Shown here piece after piece: positions 41,935 to 51,878 of a stretch of 64,000 nt of DNA; position 1 is the stretch's first letter, and every line of letters starts with the position of its first letter. The DNA comes from Aquidulcibacter paucihalophilus. Lineage in GTDB: Bacteria; Pseudomonadota; Alphaproteobacteria; Caulobacterales; Aquidulcibacteraceae. The position numbers and the translations under genes were made by a program. Under the pieces are notes generated by a model. It was not told the origin of the DNA. It made no database searches and saw nothing but the letters and a program-made list of their open reading frames with translations. The stretch covers positions 25,776 to 89,775 of the forward strand of contig NZ_NCSQ01000032.1 of the NCBI RefSeq assembly GCF_002105465.1, in the 5' to 3' direction.

Positions 41935-43070
41935 ACGCGATCGCTTTCCACAATGGGTGCCTCGCCTCTGGTGGCCAAATCCTGACTGGCCAGACGCTGC
42001 TTGTGTCGGGGGGCAAGATTGAAGCCATTGGGGCCGACTTGGCCATACCGGCCGACTATGAGCTGGTTGATTTGAAAGGTGATGTGCTTGCGCCGGGATT
42101 TTTTGACATTCAAGTCAATGGCGGTGGCGGTGCCTTATTCAATGACGCGCCGACGGTTGAAACCATCGCGACCCTCGCAAAAGCCCATGTCAGATTTGGC
42201 ACGACTTCTCTCCTGCCAACTTTGATCTCCGATGACCTAGACAAGGTAGCCCAAGCGATTGACGCCGTCGATACCGCGATTGCGGCGGGCGTTCCGGGCA
42301 TTGTTGGCATTCATCTGGAGGGGCCATTTTTGAACGCCAGCCGCAAAGGTGTTCATGATGCCTCGAAGTTCAAAGTCTTAGATCCGGCGGCTATTGAGCT
42401 ATTGACCCGCTTGAAACATGGCAAAACCCTTATCACCTTAGCGCCTGAAACGGCCTCAGCCGGTGCCATTGCGGACTTGGTCGGCCGTGGCGCTGTGGTC
42501 TTTGCCGGCCATACCGAGGCAAGCTACGAGCAAATTGTGGCGGCCGAGGTGGAAGGTCTTCGGGGTTTCACCCACATTTTTAACGCCATGAGCCAGCTCT
42601 CCAGCCGCGCGCCGGGTGTGGTTGGTGCTGCTCTGTCTAGCCGCTATGCTTATTCAGGCCTGATTGCAGATCAGGTGCATGTCCATCCAGCCAATATGGC
42701 CTTGGTCGCCCGTTTGCTTGGGCCCCAACGAACCATTCTGGTCAGTGACGCCATGCCGACCCTGGGCTCGGGTCAAGACTGGTTTGAGTTGAAGGGTGAA
42801 AAGATCATAGCCCGCGGCCTGACCTGTTACACGCCTGATGGGGTGCTAGCAGGTTCTAACCTGTCCATGCTGGATGCCGTCGGGGTGATGATGCGCTCGG
42901 TCGGGGTCAGTTTGGCCGATGCGTTGACGATGGCAACCTATGCCCCTGCCGATGCCATGGGCTTGCAAGACCGTCTGGGCCATTTAGTGGTTGGGGCGCG
43001 GGCGGACTTTGTGCAGGTGGATGCACATGCTAATCTGGTTCAGGTTTGGCAAAACGGCCGACGTCTTTAA
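41931..43070 (+). CDS. nagA: N-acetylglucosamine-6-phosphate deacetylase
   Basis: Removes acetate from GlcNAc 6-phosphate to supply the deaminase encoded upstream. The 379-residue amidohydrolase shows DVLAPGFFDIQVNGGGG, HLEGPFLN (metal-site Glu), FAGHTEASYEQIVAAE (His), THIFNAMSQLSSRAPG (His), and the catalytic Asp in LVSDAMPT. I chose the ATG at 41931 in the ATGA overlap; a longer reading would start inside nagB-II. No GlcNAc transporter, kinase or regulator is adjacent. Its 3' end overlaps the convergent flavoprotein gene by 4 bases. Confidence 0.94.
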   Translation: MNAIAFHNGCLASGGQILTGQTLLVSGGKIEAIGADLAIPADYELVDLKGDVLAPGFFDIQVNGGGGALFNDAPTVETIATLAKAHVRFGTTSLLPTLISDDLDKVAQAIDAVDTAIAAGVPGIVGIHLEGPFLNASRKGVHDASKFKVLDPAAIELLTRLKHGKTLITLAPETASAGAIADLVGRGAVVFAGHTEASYEQIVAAEVEGLRGFTHIFNAMSQLSSRAPGVVGAALSSRYAYSGLIADQVHVHPANMALVARLLGPQRTILVSDAMPTLGSGQDWFELKGEKIIARGLTCYTPDGVLAGSNLSMLDAVGVMMRSVGVSLADALTMATYAPADAMGLQDRLGHLVVGARADFVQVDAHANLVQVWQNGRRL

Positions 43071-44308
43071 TCTGCACGTTCTTTGATCCAAGAATCTATC
43101 CCTTTGGCAGCATGCTGGGCGCTGGAGAAGCACGCTTGTAGGAGATAGCCCCCGGTTGGGGCATCCCAGTCGAGCATTTCTCCTGCTACAAACACGCCCG
43201 GCAGCGGCTTAAGCATGAGCCGGGCATCGACACTGTCGCGACCTATGCCGCCAGCGGTGGAGATGGCCCGGTCAAGGCCCGCGAGGCCTGTCACCTCTAT
43301 GGGTAGGGTCTTAATCAAGCGCGCGAGCCCCATAGCGGTGGGGGGCAGCTTGTTGCCGGTGGCTTCACGCATCAAGGCGATGGCGGGCGGGGCGAGTTTC
43401 ACATGGCTTTTGAGCGCGGTTGAAATAGATTGGCCCGGCTTGGCCTTAACAAGCCGATGGGCGAGGGTTTCGGTTTCAACATCGGGCCGCAGGTCAAGGT
43501 GAATCTGGCAAGACCCCTGGCCGAGGCTGGCCCGTAGCGCCGGCGACAACGCATAAATGGGTCCGCCTTCGAGGCCAGCTTCAGTGATGACGACATCACC
43601 GCGTGCGCGTGCATCACCCAGACCGACTTCAACATTCTTCAGGACGGCACCGCCAAATCCTGCCTTTAGGGTTTCTGTCCAGGCAGAATGGACCCCGACA
43701 TTGGAGGCGGCTAACGGGGTAATGCCCACGCCGAGCGCGCTTAGGATTGAGGTCCAAGCCCCATCTGCGCCAAGCTTGGGCCAAGACGCCCCACCCAGAG
43801 CCAAAAGGATGGCAGAACCGCGGAGTTCATGGATAGACCCATCGCGGTAGGTGAATTGTGCGGCCCCCTTGGAAGAAAAGCCTGTCCAGCGCGCCCCGGT
43901 CGTGATGGTCACGCCCAAGTCCGCCAGTCGCTGCAGCCAAGCGCGCAAGAGAGGGGATGCTTTCAGGCTTCGGGGGAATACCCGCCCGCTGGAGCCCACA
44001 AAAAGGGGCTGGCCAAGACCTTCGGCCCAAGTCCGCAACGCATCGGGGCTAAAGCCTTCCAACCAGATTTCTACCCAGTTCTCTGAGGACCCATAGCGTG
44101 GCTTAAACTGGGTCAGGGTTTCGCTATGGGTCAGATTCAGGCCACCGCGCCCAGCCAATAGAAACTTTCGACCCACCGATGCCATCCCGTCAAACATCTG
44201 CACCTGATGTCCAGCCTTGGCCAAAAGTTCTGCGGCAAACAGGCCTGCAGGCCCCGCCCCAATGATGAGGATCGGCAGGGCAGGGGCTTTAGCGGCGGGT
44301 TCTGTCAT
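43067..44308 (-). CDS. HI0933/PP_4765-family flavoprotein (NAD(P)/FAD-dependent oxidoreductase)
   Basis: A 413-residue FAD protein of unknown reaction. The dinucleotide-binding loop LIIGAGPAGLFAAELLAKAG is near the N-terminus, followed by the family signature GRKFLLAGRGGLNLTHSE and SSGRVFPRSLKASPLL. The C-terminal FVAGEMLDWDAPTGGYLLQ is the second FAD block. The ATG at 44308 has GGAAG upstream; an in-frame ATG at 44335 is an alternative. The next gene upstream, another flavoprotein on the same strand, ends 65 bases before this start. Confidence 0.85.
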   Translation of the reverse strand: MTEPAAKAPALPILIIGAGPAGLFAAELLAKAGHQVQMFDGMASVGRKFLLAGRGGLNLTHSETLTQFKPRYGSSENWVEIWLEGFSPDALRTWAEGLGQPLFVGSSGRVFPRSLKASPLLRAWLQRLADLGVTITTGARWTGFSSKGAAQFTYRDGSIHELRGSAILLALGGASWPKLGADGAWTSILSALGVGITPLAASNVGVHSAWTETLKAGFGGAVLKNVEVGLGDARARGDVVITEAGLEGGPIYALSPALRASLGQGSCQIHLDLRPDVETETLAHRLVKAKPGQSISTALKSHVKLAPPAIALMREATGNKLPPTAMGLARLIKTLPIEVTGLAGLDRAISTAGGIGRDSVDARLMLKPLPGVFVAGEMLDWDAPTGGYLLQACFSSAQHAAKGIDSWIKERAD

Positions 44309-44373
44309 GAGAGACTTCCAAGCATGATGCTTCATGGCAGGCGTTGGCCTGCCCTGTCCATCCAACAGCTTCC

Positions 44374-45834
44374 TCAGGCGGTCTTTGGCTTAGAAAAGCG
44401 CATCACATCATCTTCCAGCTTGCCAAAGCGGAAGGCCATCAGATCCAGCGCATAATTCTGATGGACTTTCCACGGCGCGACATGACCTTGTTTAGGGAAG
44501 CTTTCCATGGCGCGGGTGACATAGCCAGAGCTGAAGTCCAGCCAAGGCGCTGGCTCTAGTGCTTCACGGCCCGTTTCGGGCAGGCACGTGGTCTGGCCGG
44601 TGGCATCGAGATGATTGAGCAAGCGGCAGACATATTCGGCGGTCAGGTCCGCCTTCAAAGTCCAAGACGCATTGGTATAGCCAAAAGCGGAAGCCAAATT
44701 CGGCACGCCACTATACATCATGCCCTTATAGGAAAAGGTCTTGGAAAAATCGACAGCCTCGCCGTCCACCTCAAATGGTACACCGCTCAAGACTTGCAAT
44801 TGTAGGCCGGTGGCGGTGACGATGATGTCAGCGTCAACCCGCTCGCCCGACCTTAGGACAATGCCCGCCTCGTCAAATTGCTCGATATGATCGGTCACCA
44901 CACTGGCCTTGCCAGCTTTAATGGCGGCAAACAGGTCAGAATCAGGCACCAGACACAAGCGTTGATCCCAAGGATTATAGGTCGGCGTGAAATGCTTGGC
45001 CATGTCGAAATCGGCCGGCAATTCCTCTCTTAGCAGGCCCAACAAACGCTCTTTAACTTGGGCAGGGTGCCTGCGTGCCATCGTGTAAAAATACATCTGA
45101 AACAGCACATTGCGCCAACGGATCAGGCCATAAGCCAATTTGCCGGGCAGAACTTTGCGTAACCAATTGGCAAAAGCATCCTCGCCGGGTCGCGACACCA
45201 CATAAGTGGGCGACCTTTGCAACATGGTTACATGGGCGGCTTCATTGGCCATCGCAGGTACCAAAGTGACCGCGGTTGCCCCGCTGCCGATGATCACAAC
45301 TTTCTTGCCGCGATACTCAAGGTTTTCGGGCCAGAATTGGGGATGAATGATTTGGCCTTTGAAGTTGTTCTCGCCCGGAAAATCGCGACGATGGCCCTGA
45401 TGATAATTGTAATAGCCGGTGCACATATACACGAAGTTACACGTCAGCTGCCCTTTGGTTTGCGCCTCGCCAAACGTGTAATCAATTGTCCACCGCGCAG
45501 TCGCAGAATCCCACGAAGCCCCGACGACGCGGTGGTTCAAGCGGATCTTGGACTTGATGTCATATTCATCCGCGGTTTCATGCAGATAGTTCAGGATGGA
45601 TGGCCCATCGGCAATGGCTTTAGCTTCTGTCCAAGGTTTGAACGAGAAGCCCAAGGTGTACATGTCGGAATCAGAGCGGATGCCGGGATAGCGAAACAAA
45701 TCCCAGGTGCCGCCTATGGCCGAACGGCCTTCAAAAATCGCATAGCTTTTGCCCGAGCATTGGCTTTTGAGGTGGTAAGCCCCGCTGATGCCGGAAATGC
45801 CAGCACCAACAATCAGCACGTCTAGATGTTCCAC
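44374..45834 (-). CDS. Baeyer-Villiger-type flavin monooxygenase (EthA-like)
   Basis: A 486-residue NADPH- and FAD-dependent monooxygenase that oxidises ketones or sulfides. There are two Rossmann loops (VGAGISG near 9-15 and IGSGATAVT near 177-185), and between them the type I BVMO fingerprint FxGxxxHxxxWP at residues 158-169. GGTWDLFRYPGIRSDSDMYT is typical of the EthA-like branch. The start is GTG 45834 with AGGA 8 bases upstream. The substrate is unknown, and the neighbouring genes do not define a pathway. Confidence 0.9.
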   Translation of the reverse strand: MEHLDVLIVGAGISGISGAYHLKSQCSGKSYAIFEGRSAIGGTWDLFRYPGIRSDSDMYTLGFSFKPWTEAKAIADGPSILNYLHETADEYDIKSKIRLNHRVVGASWDSATARWTIDYTFGEAQTKGQLTCNFVYMCTGYYNYHQGHRRDFPGENNFKGQIIHPQFWPENLEYRGKKVVIIGSGATAVTLVPAMANEAAHVTMLQRSPTYVVSRPGEDAFANWLRKVLPGKLAYGLIRWRNVLFQMYFYTMARRHPAQVKERLLGLLREELPADFDMAKHFTPTYNPWDQRLCLVPDSDLFAAIKAGKASVVTDHIEQFDEAGIVLRSGERVDADIIVTATGLQLQVLSGVPFEVDGEAVDFSKTFSYKGMMYSGVPNLASAFGYTNASWTLKADLTAEYVCRLLNHLDATGQTTCLPETGREALEPAPWLDFSSGYVTRAMESFPKQGHVAPWKVHQNYALDLMAFRFGKLEDDVMRFSKPKTA

Positions 45835-45932
45835 GACGACATTCCTATGAGCATGATCTGGACTCTACGTTGAGCACGTGATCCTTTAGCCCATCGTTAT
45901 GGAGCACGATGCCGACGTCAAGGCATAAAGCT

Positions 45933-46487
45933 TTAGCGTGGGGCGCGCTTGGCCAAAATCCGCTGCAAGGTGCGGCGATGCATGTTCAAGCGGCGCGCCG
46001 TCTCTGAGACATTATGGCCACAGAGTTCAAATACGCGTTGGATATGTTCCCATCGAATGCGGTCCGCACTCATGGGGTTAGAGGGTGGGTCTGGTAAATG
46101 GTCGCTTTGGGCCAAAAGCGCCTTGACCACATCATCGGCATCGGCAGGCTTGGACAGATAATCCACCGCCCCGGCTTTGACGGCCGCAACAGCCGTGGCG
46201 ATATTGCCATAGCCAGTCAGCATCACGACGCGCGCATCTGGGCGGCGGACATGGAGTTCTTCGACAACCGAAAGCCCCGACCCATCTTCGAGGCGTAAGT
46301 CCAAAACCGCAAAGGCAGGCGGTGCGCCGCGCGCAATGGTCATTGCCTCTTCCACACCAGCCGCAGTCTTGACTGAAAAGCCGCGGCTTTCCAACGCACG
46401 GGCCAAACGATTGCGCAAAGGCGCATCATCATCCATCACAAGGAGGGAACGGTCGGGGAGGGCGTCAATCAGTGTTTCTGCTGCCAT
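45933..46487 (-). CDS. regA: Redox response regulator of the RegA/PrrA/ActR type
   Basis: A 184-residue regulator, the same length as RegA of Rhodobacter. The receiver has DDD at 19-21, phospho-acceptor D63 in AVLDLRLEDGSGL, and LTGYGNIATAV with KPADADD. The proline linker (PDPPSNP) and the Fis-type helix-turn-helix (NVSETARRLNMHRRTLQRIL) are nearly identical to RegA. It probably controls respiration and energy genes globally. I chose ATG 46487, giving the RegA-like start MAAETLIDALPDRSLL; ATG 46511 is also in frame. It follows the sensor gene by about 70 bases. Confidence 0.93.
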   Translation of the reverse strand: MAAETLIDALPDRSLLVMDDDAPLRNRLARALESRGFSVKTAAGVEEAMTIARGAPPAFAVLDLRLEDGSGLSVVEELHVRRPDARVVMLTGYGNIATAVAAVKAGAVDYLSKPADADDVVKALLAQSDHLPDPPSNPMSADRIRWEHIQRVFELCGHNVSETARRLNMHRRTLQRILAKRAPR

Positions 46488-46556
46488 AGTTTTCAGTGAA
46501 CCCAAACGCATCAAACCGCAAGTGACAAGAAGTCGCAGGTCTTTCGGGGTTGCGTT

Positions 46557-47924
46557 TTATGGTTTGGCGGCGATCGCAGAAATTGGCCACACCGTTTGCA
46601 CAACCGCGCCTCGTCCAGGGCCTGCACCATTCCAGAAGGATACTTGCCCGCCTGAGCGTTCCAATAGGGTTTTGGCGATGAAAAAGCCAAGGCCCATACC
46701 CTCACGCGTCGTGGCCGAAGCTGAGCCTTGCAAGCTGGTTGAGATATAGGGTTCGCCCAAGCGGTCAAGAATGGCTTCGTCAAAGCCTGGCCCATCATCA
46801 GTAATGGTGACGCGGACGCTGCGCTCATCCCATTTGGCCGAGACTGTGACAGCTTGTTTTGCATAATGAATAGCATTTTCTAAAAAATTGCCGAGCCCGT
46901 AGAGAATGGCGGGTTTGCGAATGACCATCAGTTCGCCCTTGCCCTCCGGCCCCTGAATGTCAAACAAGACGGCCTTATTGCCCAACTCAGGGTGTCGTTC
47001 GGCCACCTCTTCCAGCAATTGGCCAAAGGGCAGGGTATCGGTAACTGATTCAGGAATTTCCTTCTGATTGGTTAGATTGCGCAAAATCTCGCGACAGCGC
47101 TGGGCTTGGGACAGGATGAGTTCGGCATCTTCCATGTCGAGGCTGTTGGGCGGCAGTGAACGCAGCATTTCTTTGGCGGTAACTTGGATTGTCGCCAGAG
47201 GTGTTCCCAATTCATGCGCCGCTGCGGCAGCAAGTCCGCCCAAGGCCGCGAGCTTTTGTTCGCGCGCCAGCACTTCTTGGGTGGCAATAAGGGCATCGGC
47301 CAATTGGCTTTCTTCCAAAGACACACGCCACGCATAGCTTGCGGTGAACAAGAGGCCGATGACGATCGCAAAAGCCATGGCGAATTGATAAAGCGCCGGC
47401 AGCATAAAGCTGCCAGCTGGCAGCCAAGGCAAGGGATAGGAATAAAGGGCCAGTACCCCGACGCTTAAGATGGTCACCCCAATAATGCTCAGCGTCCAAC
47501 GCGGTTGCAGCGTCGAAGCGGCAATGGTGGCTGGTGCAATCAGCAACAGGCAGAAAGGGTTGGCGATGCCGCCTGTTAGATAAAGCAAGAGCGCCAGCTG
47601 CAGCACGTCAAACGTCAATTGCGCAGCCGCCTCCCATTGCCGCACGAGGCGCTGGGGCGGCAGGCCCACCGTGATGATGATGTTGAGCGTAATATTGGCG
47701 GCAATCGTGAGAAGGCAGGCCAAAAGCGGCAGTTCAAAGTCAAAGCCAAAATGCACCACCAAAACGGTGATGAATTGCCCGATCAGCGCAAACCAGCGGG
47801 AGCCGACCAAGGTCCGTGATCGAAGCCGGCCAACGAAGGGGGCATTAATCGCGATCGCCGCCGCGATAATCTCTTGATCTTTCGAAAGTTTGTCCATCCG
47901 TTCAGCATAAGCACCTGTCGCCAT
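46557..47924 (-). CDS. regB: Redox sensor histidine kinase of the RegB/PrrB/ActS type
   Basis: A 455-residue membrane kinase with six membrane segments (about 40-200) and a cytoplasmic kinase core. The quinone-site heptapeptide GGIANPF is at 118-124 and the phosphorylation site is H237 in AAAAAHELGTPLATI. A cysteine 40 residues later (C277, in QAQRCREIL) corresponds to redox-active Cys265 of RegB, which also lies 40 residues from its His225. The ATPase part has GNFLENAIHYA, DDGPGFD and GMGLGFFIAKTLLE. Start taken at ATG 47924; 47897 is an alternative. Paired with regA. Confidence 0.93.
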   Translation of the reverse strand: MATGAYAERMDKLSKDQEIIAAAIAINAPFVGRLRSRTLVGSRWFALIGQFITVLVVHFGFDFELPLLACLLTIAANITLNIIITVGLPPQRLVRQWEAAAQLTFDVLQLALLLYLTGGIANPFCLLLIAPATIAASTLQPRWTLSIIGVTILSVGVLALYSYPLPWLPAGSFMLPALYQFAMAFAIVIGLLFTASYAWRVSLEESQLADALIATQEVLAREQKLAALGGLAAAAAHELGTPLATIQVTAKEMLRSLPPNSLDMEDAELILSQAQRCREILRNLTNQKEIPESVTDTLPFGQLLEEVAERHPELGNKAVLFDIQGPEGKGELMVIRKPAILYGLGNFLENAIHYAKQAVTVSAKWDERSVRVTITDDGPGFDEAILDRLGEPYISTSLQGSASATTREGMGLGFFIAKTLLERSGGQVSFWNGAGPGRGAVVQTVWPISAIAAKP

Positions 47925-48115
47925 TCGCCCAACGCCTTTTGCTTCATCCCCATGCGATAGATTGCCGCACCAGTTTAGCCACCGATCCGCACAATGTGCA
48001 AACGAGGGGTGAAGGGCCCAGCGGGGCGAGCCGCTTGTTCCCCTGCAGGCGCAACTTGCAGAAAACCAGAACTCGTTCAAAATCTCAGATTGAATTGTGA
48101 ATTAGGATTTTGACG

Positions 48116-51100
48116 GTGAAATTTCAGAGACAATTTTTTCAAATTGTTAAAAGGGTGCGGCATTGCGGGCTGTGGCTTGCTGCTATGGCCTTAAGCTTTG
48201 ACCCCTCGTTGGCATGGGCGCAAGCACAGAGCAAAGCACCAGCAGATCTATCCCTTTTGCCGGGGCCGATGATCGTTACGCCGCCGGGCGGGCTTAAGGT
48301 CCAAACGGCAAAGCCAACCACCATCTGGCCGTGGGAACGCACGGGTGAAACACCAGACCCTGCCATCCGCTTTGGTCGGCTTGAGAATGGCATGCGCTAT
48401 GCCATCCAGCGGGATGATAACAAAGAAGGCGAGGTGGCCCTCCGCTTTCGGATTCATGTTGGTTCAGCCTTTGAGGAAGATCACCAACTGGGCTATGCGC
48501 ATTTCTTGGAACATATGGCGTTTAACGGCTCAAAAAATGTTCCCGAGGGCGAGCTCATAAAACGCATGGAGCGTTTGGGTGCCGCTTTCGGTAGACATGT
48601 GAATGCCTCAACAAGCACGAATGAGACTATCTATAGGTTTGACCTGCCCAAGGCGGATGAGGGGCGGCTTGAGCTTGCCCTCGATCTCTTCCGCGAGACG
48701 GCGGATCGGTTGACCTTAGCTCAAGATGCGATTGATCGCGAAAAAGGCATTGTCTCAAACGAGCAGGTCAGCCGCGCATCGCCGATGGCAGACAGGTTTA
48801 GCGAACGCCAAAAGCTCTTTTATCCCCGCGTACGCCATACACACCGCAGCCCGATTGGCACGATTGCAAGTATTGAGGCAACGACATCGGCAAGCCTGCG
48901 TGCCTTTTATGAGCGCTGGTATCGGCCAGAACGGGCCATCCTCGTGGTGGTTGGTGTTATCGATGTGGATGCGACCGAGGCTATGATTAAAGAGCGGTTT
49001 GCAAGTTGGAAGCCCGCGCTGAACGAGCCAAACCCACCAGACCCAAGCGAGGGGCAATGGGAAGAGAATAAGCTTGCCGTCTCTATTGATCGCTCAAACA
49101 CCCAGCCAGAAGAGTTCGTTATTGAAGCTGAGCGGCCAGACCCTCGACTGTTTGAGCGAGGGTCACGCGAAGAAGAGAGCATTCGCCAAAGTGTGCGCAT
49201 GCTTACCTTCAACATCGTGAACCGCCGCCTGAGCTTGGCTGTAAAGCAGGGCGATCCATCACCCCTCTTGTCGGCTTCCTATGGTGGGCCATTTGCTGGG
49301 CCAAACAATCAACCTGGCATGGGCTGGCGCGCGCAATTTGATTTCGTCCCCCGCAATGGGGACTGGAAGGGCGGCCTAAAGGCAATCGCGCTCGAGATGC
49401 GGCGTATCTTGCAGGATGGCATCTCACAGGAAGAGAGGGACCGTGCCATCGCACAATGGACGCGCGACAGGCCCTCCAGCGAACTTCCTGACTTTTTTGA
49501 AGGTGCTCAGGGGAGGGCAGAAAGCATTTTGCGGGCGCTGACCTATAATTGGACCCCCATGGCGAAACAAGACCGTGCCACTCGGCGGGCACAGCTTTTG
49601 CGTGAGTTCGAGCGAATTACAGTCGCGCTTCTCAATGAAGAGCTGCGCATTTATTGGCAAGGCGTCCAACCCCGCTTCTTGATCACGACCCAAGATCCCA
49701 GTGTGACAGAAGCAAGTGTCTTGGCGCTGTGGCGCGAAATCTTGGCCGCGCCGATTCCGCCGCGGCAAGTTGTAAAGCCTGTCCGACTTCAACCCGCGAA
49801 TCTCGGCCCCGCAGGTAAGCTTGCCGGTCGATGGCGTGAGCCGGGCTTGGACGCAGACTTTGTTCGGTTTGAAAATGGCTTGACCTTGGTTGTCAAACCC
49901 AATCCAACAAAGGTGACTGACCCGGCACAGTCGAAACGGCCAGGCCAAGTCGCCCTTAGGGTTCAGATCAGCGCTGGTTGGCTTGCATTTGGTGATAGCG
50001 ATAACCTGTGGGCTGGCCTTGCCGAGCGAGAGTGGGAAGTTGGCGGTTTTGGCAATCTCAAAGCGTCAGACATCAGCGAGGCGTTCAGAGAATCGGCACT
50101 CAACCCAATTGATCGCGACATTGGGTTAGTACGAACCAGCCTGTCAACCGAAGCGCTTCTGACCCATTTCAATGAGACATTGGATGTTGTTTTGGCGCAA
50201 ATTGTGTCACCCAAATTGGGTAGGGAAAGTGCCCAGTTTTATGCAGATCGGCTAAAGCAATATTTGGCCCTTCGCCAACTTACAGCTCAAGACGTCCTCA
50301 GCCAGAAGCGATCCAGCCTTTATCAGACGGGCTCGCCACTTTTTGCGGCACGAACACCAGAGGAGCTCCTGCAAGCCGTTCTAAAAGTTGATGCTGCCCA
50401 AGCCAATGAACGTCTGCTGACCATTCTGAAAGACGCGCCAATCAATGTCATTGTCGCCGGGGATATCGATTTAGATACAGCCATAAAAGTGGTCGAGAGC
50501 CGCTTTGGTGCTTTACCTAAACGACGGGGGTTGGATTCAGGTATTGCCGTCGCGCACAATTGGCGTTTGACGGATGGCGGTGGCCCTATGCAAACCTTTC
50601 ATCATGGTGGCAAGGAGGATCAAGCGCTCGTCCATGTAGCTTGGCAAATACAAAACATTGAGAAGGGTCCAGATGCTTTTCGGCTCGACTTACTGAGCGA
50701 GATTTTTCAAGTTCGAGCCAATGATGTAATCCGGGAAGCCTATGGACAATCCTATTCGCCGTCAGTCGGAACAACGCGATTGCCGGGTTATGGCAATCAT
50801 GTCGTTCTCGCCGTGACAGCAATCGTGCTGCCAAAGGATGTTGAGAGCGTGGAGTCCCACATCCGCGCAATTGCTAAGGATCTCGCCACCCATGGCCCTA
50901 CCGAGGATGAAATCGCCCGCGCCCGTGCTCCGCTGCTTGCGAACAAAATCCGAGACTGTGAGACCAATCGGTGTTGGGTGTCGACCATATCCGATGCGCT
51001 GATCAAGCGCGACATTGGCGAGCGGGAGGCGCGCCCTTGGCAGGATGGGTTAGATTCCGCGCCGACAATGCGCACCCTAACGCGCCAAGATTTACAAGCC

Positions 51101-51187
51101 TTGGCGGAAAGCTACTTCGTCGATAGTCGCCTTATAAGAGCGCAGGTATTGCCGGGCGCGAAGCAACGTGAAAGTGGCGCGGAGTGA
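48116..51187 (+). CDS. Exported M16 (pitrilysin-family) zinc protease
   Basis: A 1023-residue, two-repeat insulinase-type peptidase. A signal-like N-terminus (LWLAAMALSFDPSLAWAQA) points to the periplasm. The inverted zinc motif HFLEH is in YAHFLEHMAFNG, and the third ligand Glu is in IVSNEQ. The second M16 repeat (from about residue 560) lacks the zinc motif, as usual. Start taken at GTG 48116, because AGGA lies 8 bases upstream; a TTG at 48110 is also open. It is divergent from regB. The physiological substrate is unknown. Confidence 0.88.
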   Translation: MKFQRQFFQIVKRVRHCGLWLAAMALSFDPSLAWAQAQSKAPADLSLLPGPMIVTPPGGLKVQTAKPTTIWPWERTGETPDPAIRFGRLENGMRYAIQRDDNKEGEVALRFRIHVGSAFEEDHQLGYAHFLEHMAFNGSKNVPEGELIKRMERLGAAFGRHVNASTSTNETIYRFDLPKADEGRLELALDLFRETADRLTLAQDAIDREKGIVSNEQVSRASPMADRFSERQKLFYPRVRHTHRSPIGTIASIEATTSASLRAFYERWYRPERAILVVVGVIDVDATEAMIKERFASWKPALNEPNPPDPSEGQWEENKLAVSIDRSNTQPEEFVIEAERPDPRLFERGSREEESIRQSVRMLTFNIVNRRLSLAVKQGDPSPLLSASYGGPFAGPNNQPGMGWRAQFDFVPRNGDWKGGLKAIALEMRRILQDGISQEERDRAIAQWTRDRPSSELPDFFEGAQGRAESILRALTYNWTPMAKQDRATRRAQLLREFERITVALLNEELRIYWQGVQPRFLITTQDPSVTEASVLALWREILAAPIPPRQVVKPVRLQPANLGPAGKLAGRWREPGLDADFVRFENGLTLVVKPNPTKVTDPAQSKRPGQVALRVQISAGWLAFGDSDNLWAGLAEREWEVGGFGNLKASDISEAFRESALNPIDRDIGLVRTSLSTEALLTHFNETLDVVLAQIVSPKLGRESAQFYADRLKQYLALRQLTAQDVLSQKRSSLYQTGSPLFAARTPEELLQAVLKVDAAQANERLLTILKDAPINVIVAGDIDLDTAIKVVESRFGALPKRRGLDSGIAVAHNWRLTDGGGPMQTFHHGGKEDQALVHVAWQIQNIEKGPDAFRLDLLSEIFQVRANDVIREAYGQSYSPSVGTTRLPGYGNHVVLAVTAIVLPKDVESVESHIRAIAKDLATHGPTEDEIARARAPLLANKIRDCETNRCWVSTISDALIKRDIGEREARPWQDGLDSAPTMRTLTRQDLQALAESYFVDSRLIRAQVLPGAKQRESGAE

Positions 51188-51206
51188 TCATGCCAAGTCA
51201 CCGGCT

Positions 51207-51647
51207 TTACCGCTTGGGAAGCGTCTCACGGCGCAGCCATCGGGCTAACTGGTTGGCAAAGGTTTGATCATCCTGCACGCTCAAGGCAGACATATCTGAC
51301 ACAACAAAAACCTGACCACTTTTATGGCGCACCTGTAGCATCGCATGATGCTGTCCTTTGTTTCGGATGAGTTTCCAGTCTTCAATATCCTCGCGTAAAA
51401 TCGACCACCTGTTCCCCAGCGATTGATAGATTAATTCATGGTCGGTGAGGGCCAGTTTTTGAACAAAATTGCCAACAAGATTGAGTGCGGCAGTCATCAC
51501 TGGGATGATGATTAAGGCGATCTGATAGGTGCTCGGGCCAATTTCTTGAGCGATCAAAATGCCGAAAGCGACAAACAGGGCGGAAAGTGCCGCCATAAAG
51601 AAGTGCCGCTTGGCCGAGGTCGCATAGATTATTGAAGTGGGTTCCAT
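51207..51647 (-). CDS. Small membrane protein with PH-like domain, unknown function
   Basis: A 146-residue protein with two adjacent membrane segments (about 18-36 and 42-64) followed by a soluble, beta-rich part: LALTDHELIYQSLGNRWSIL, then EDIEDWKLIRNKG and AMLQVRHKSGQVFVVSD. This layout resembles bacterial PH-like membrane proteins. No function can be assigned. GGAGG lies 10-12 bases before the ATG. It converges on the end of the M16 protease gene. Confidence 0.65.
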   Translation of the reverse strand: MEPTSIIYATSAKRHFFMAALSALFVAFGILIAQEIGPSTYQIALIIIPVMTAALNLVGNFVQKLALTDHELIYQSLGNRWSILREDIEDWKLIRNKGQHHAMLQVRHKSGQVFVVSDMSALSVQDDQTFANQLARWLRRETLPKR

Positions 51648-51878
51648 CAGGCCAAAACCTCCAACTCATGCTTTGGATTTTATCACGCTTGAATGACCCA
51701 AAGCCTAAAGAGAAGGGCGGTGCGGACACCAAGCCATAGGCCAGAGCAGGCATCAAATCGGATCATCGGCTTAAGCGCCGTAAATCTAATTGAGTGTTCG
51801 ACATCAATTTTTTGTATATTCGATTGCAAGAGCCAATGTTCAGACATATCTTGCAGGTAATCACTGGCTGACTTTCAG

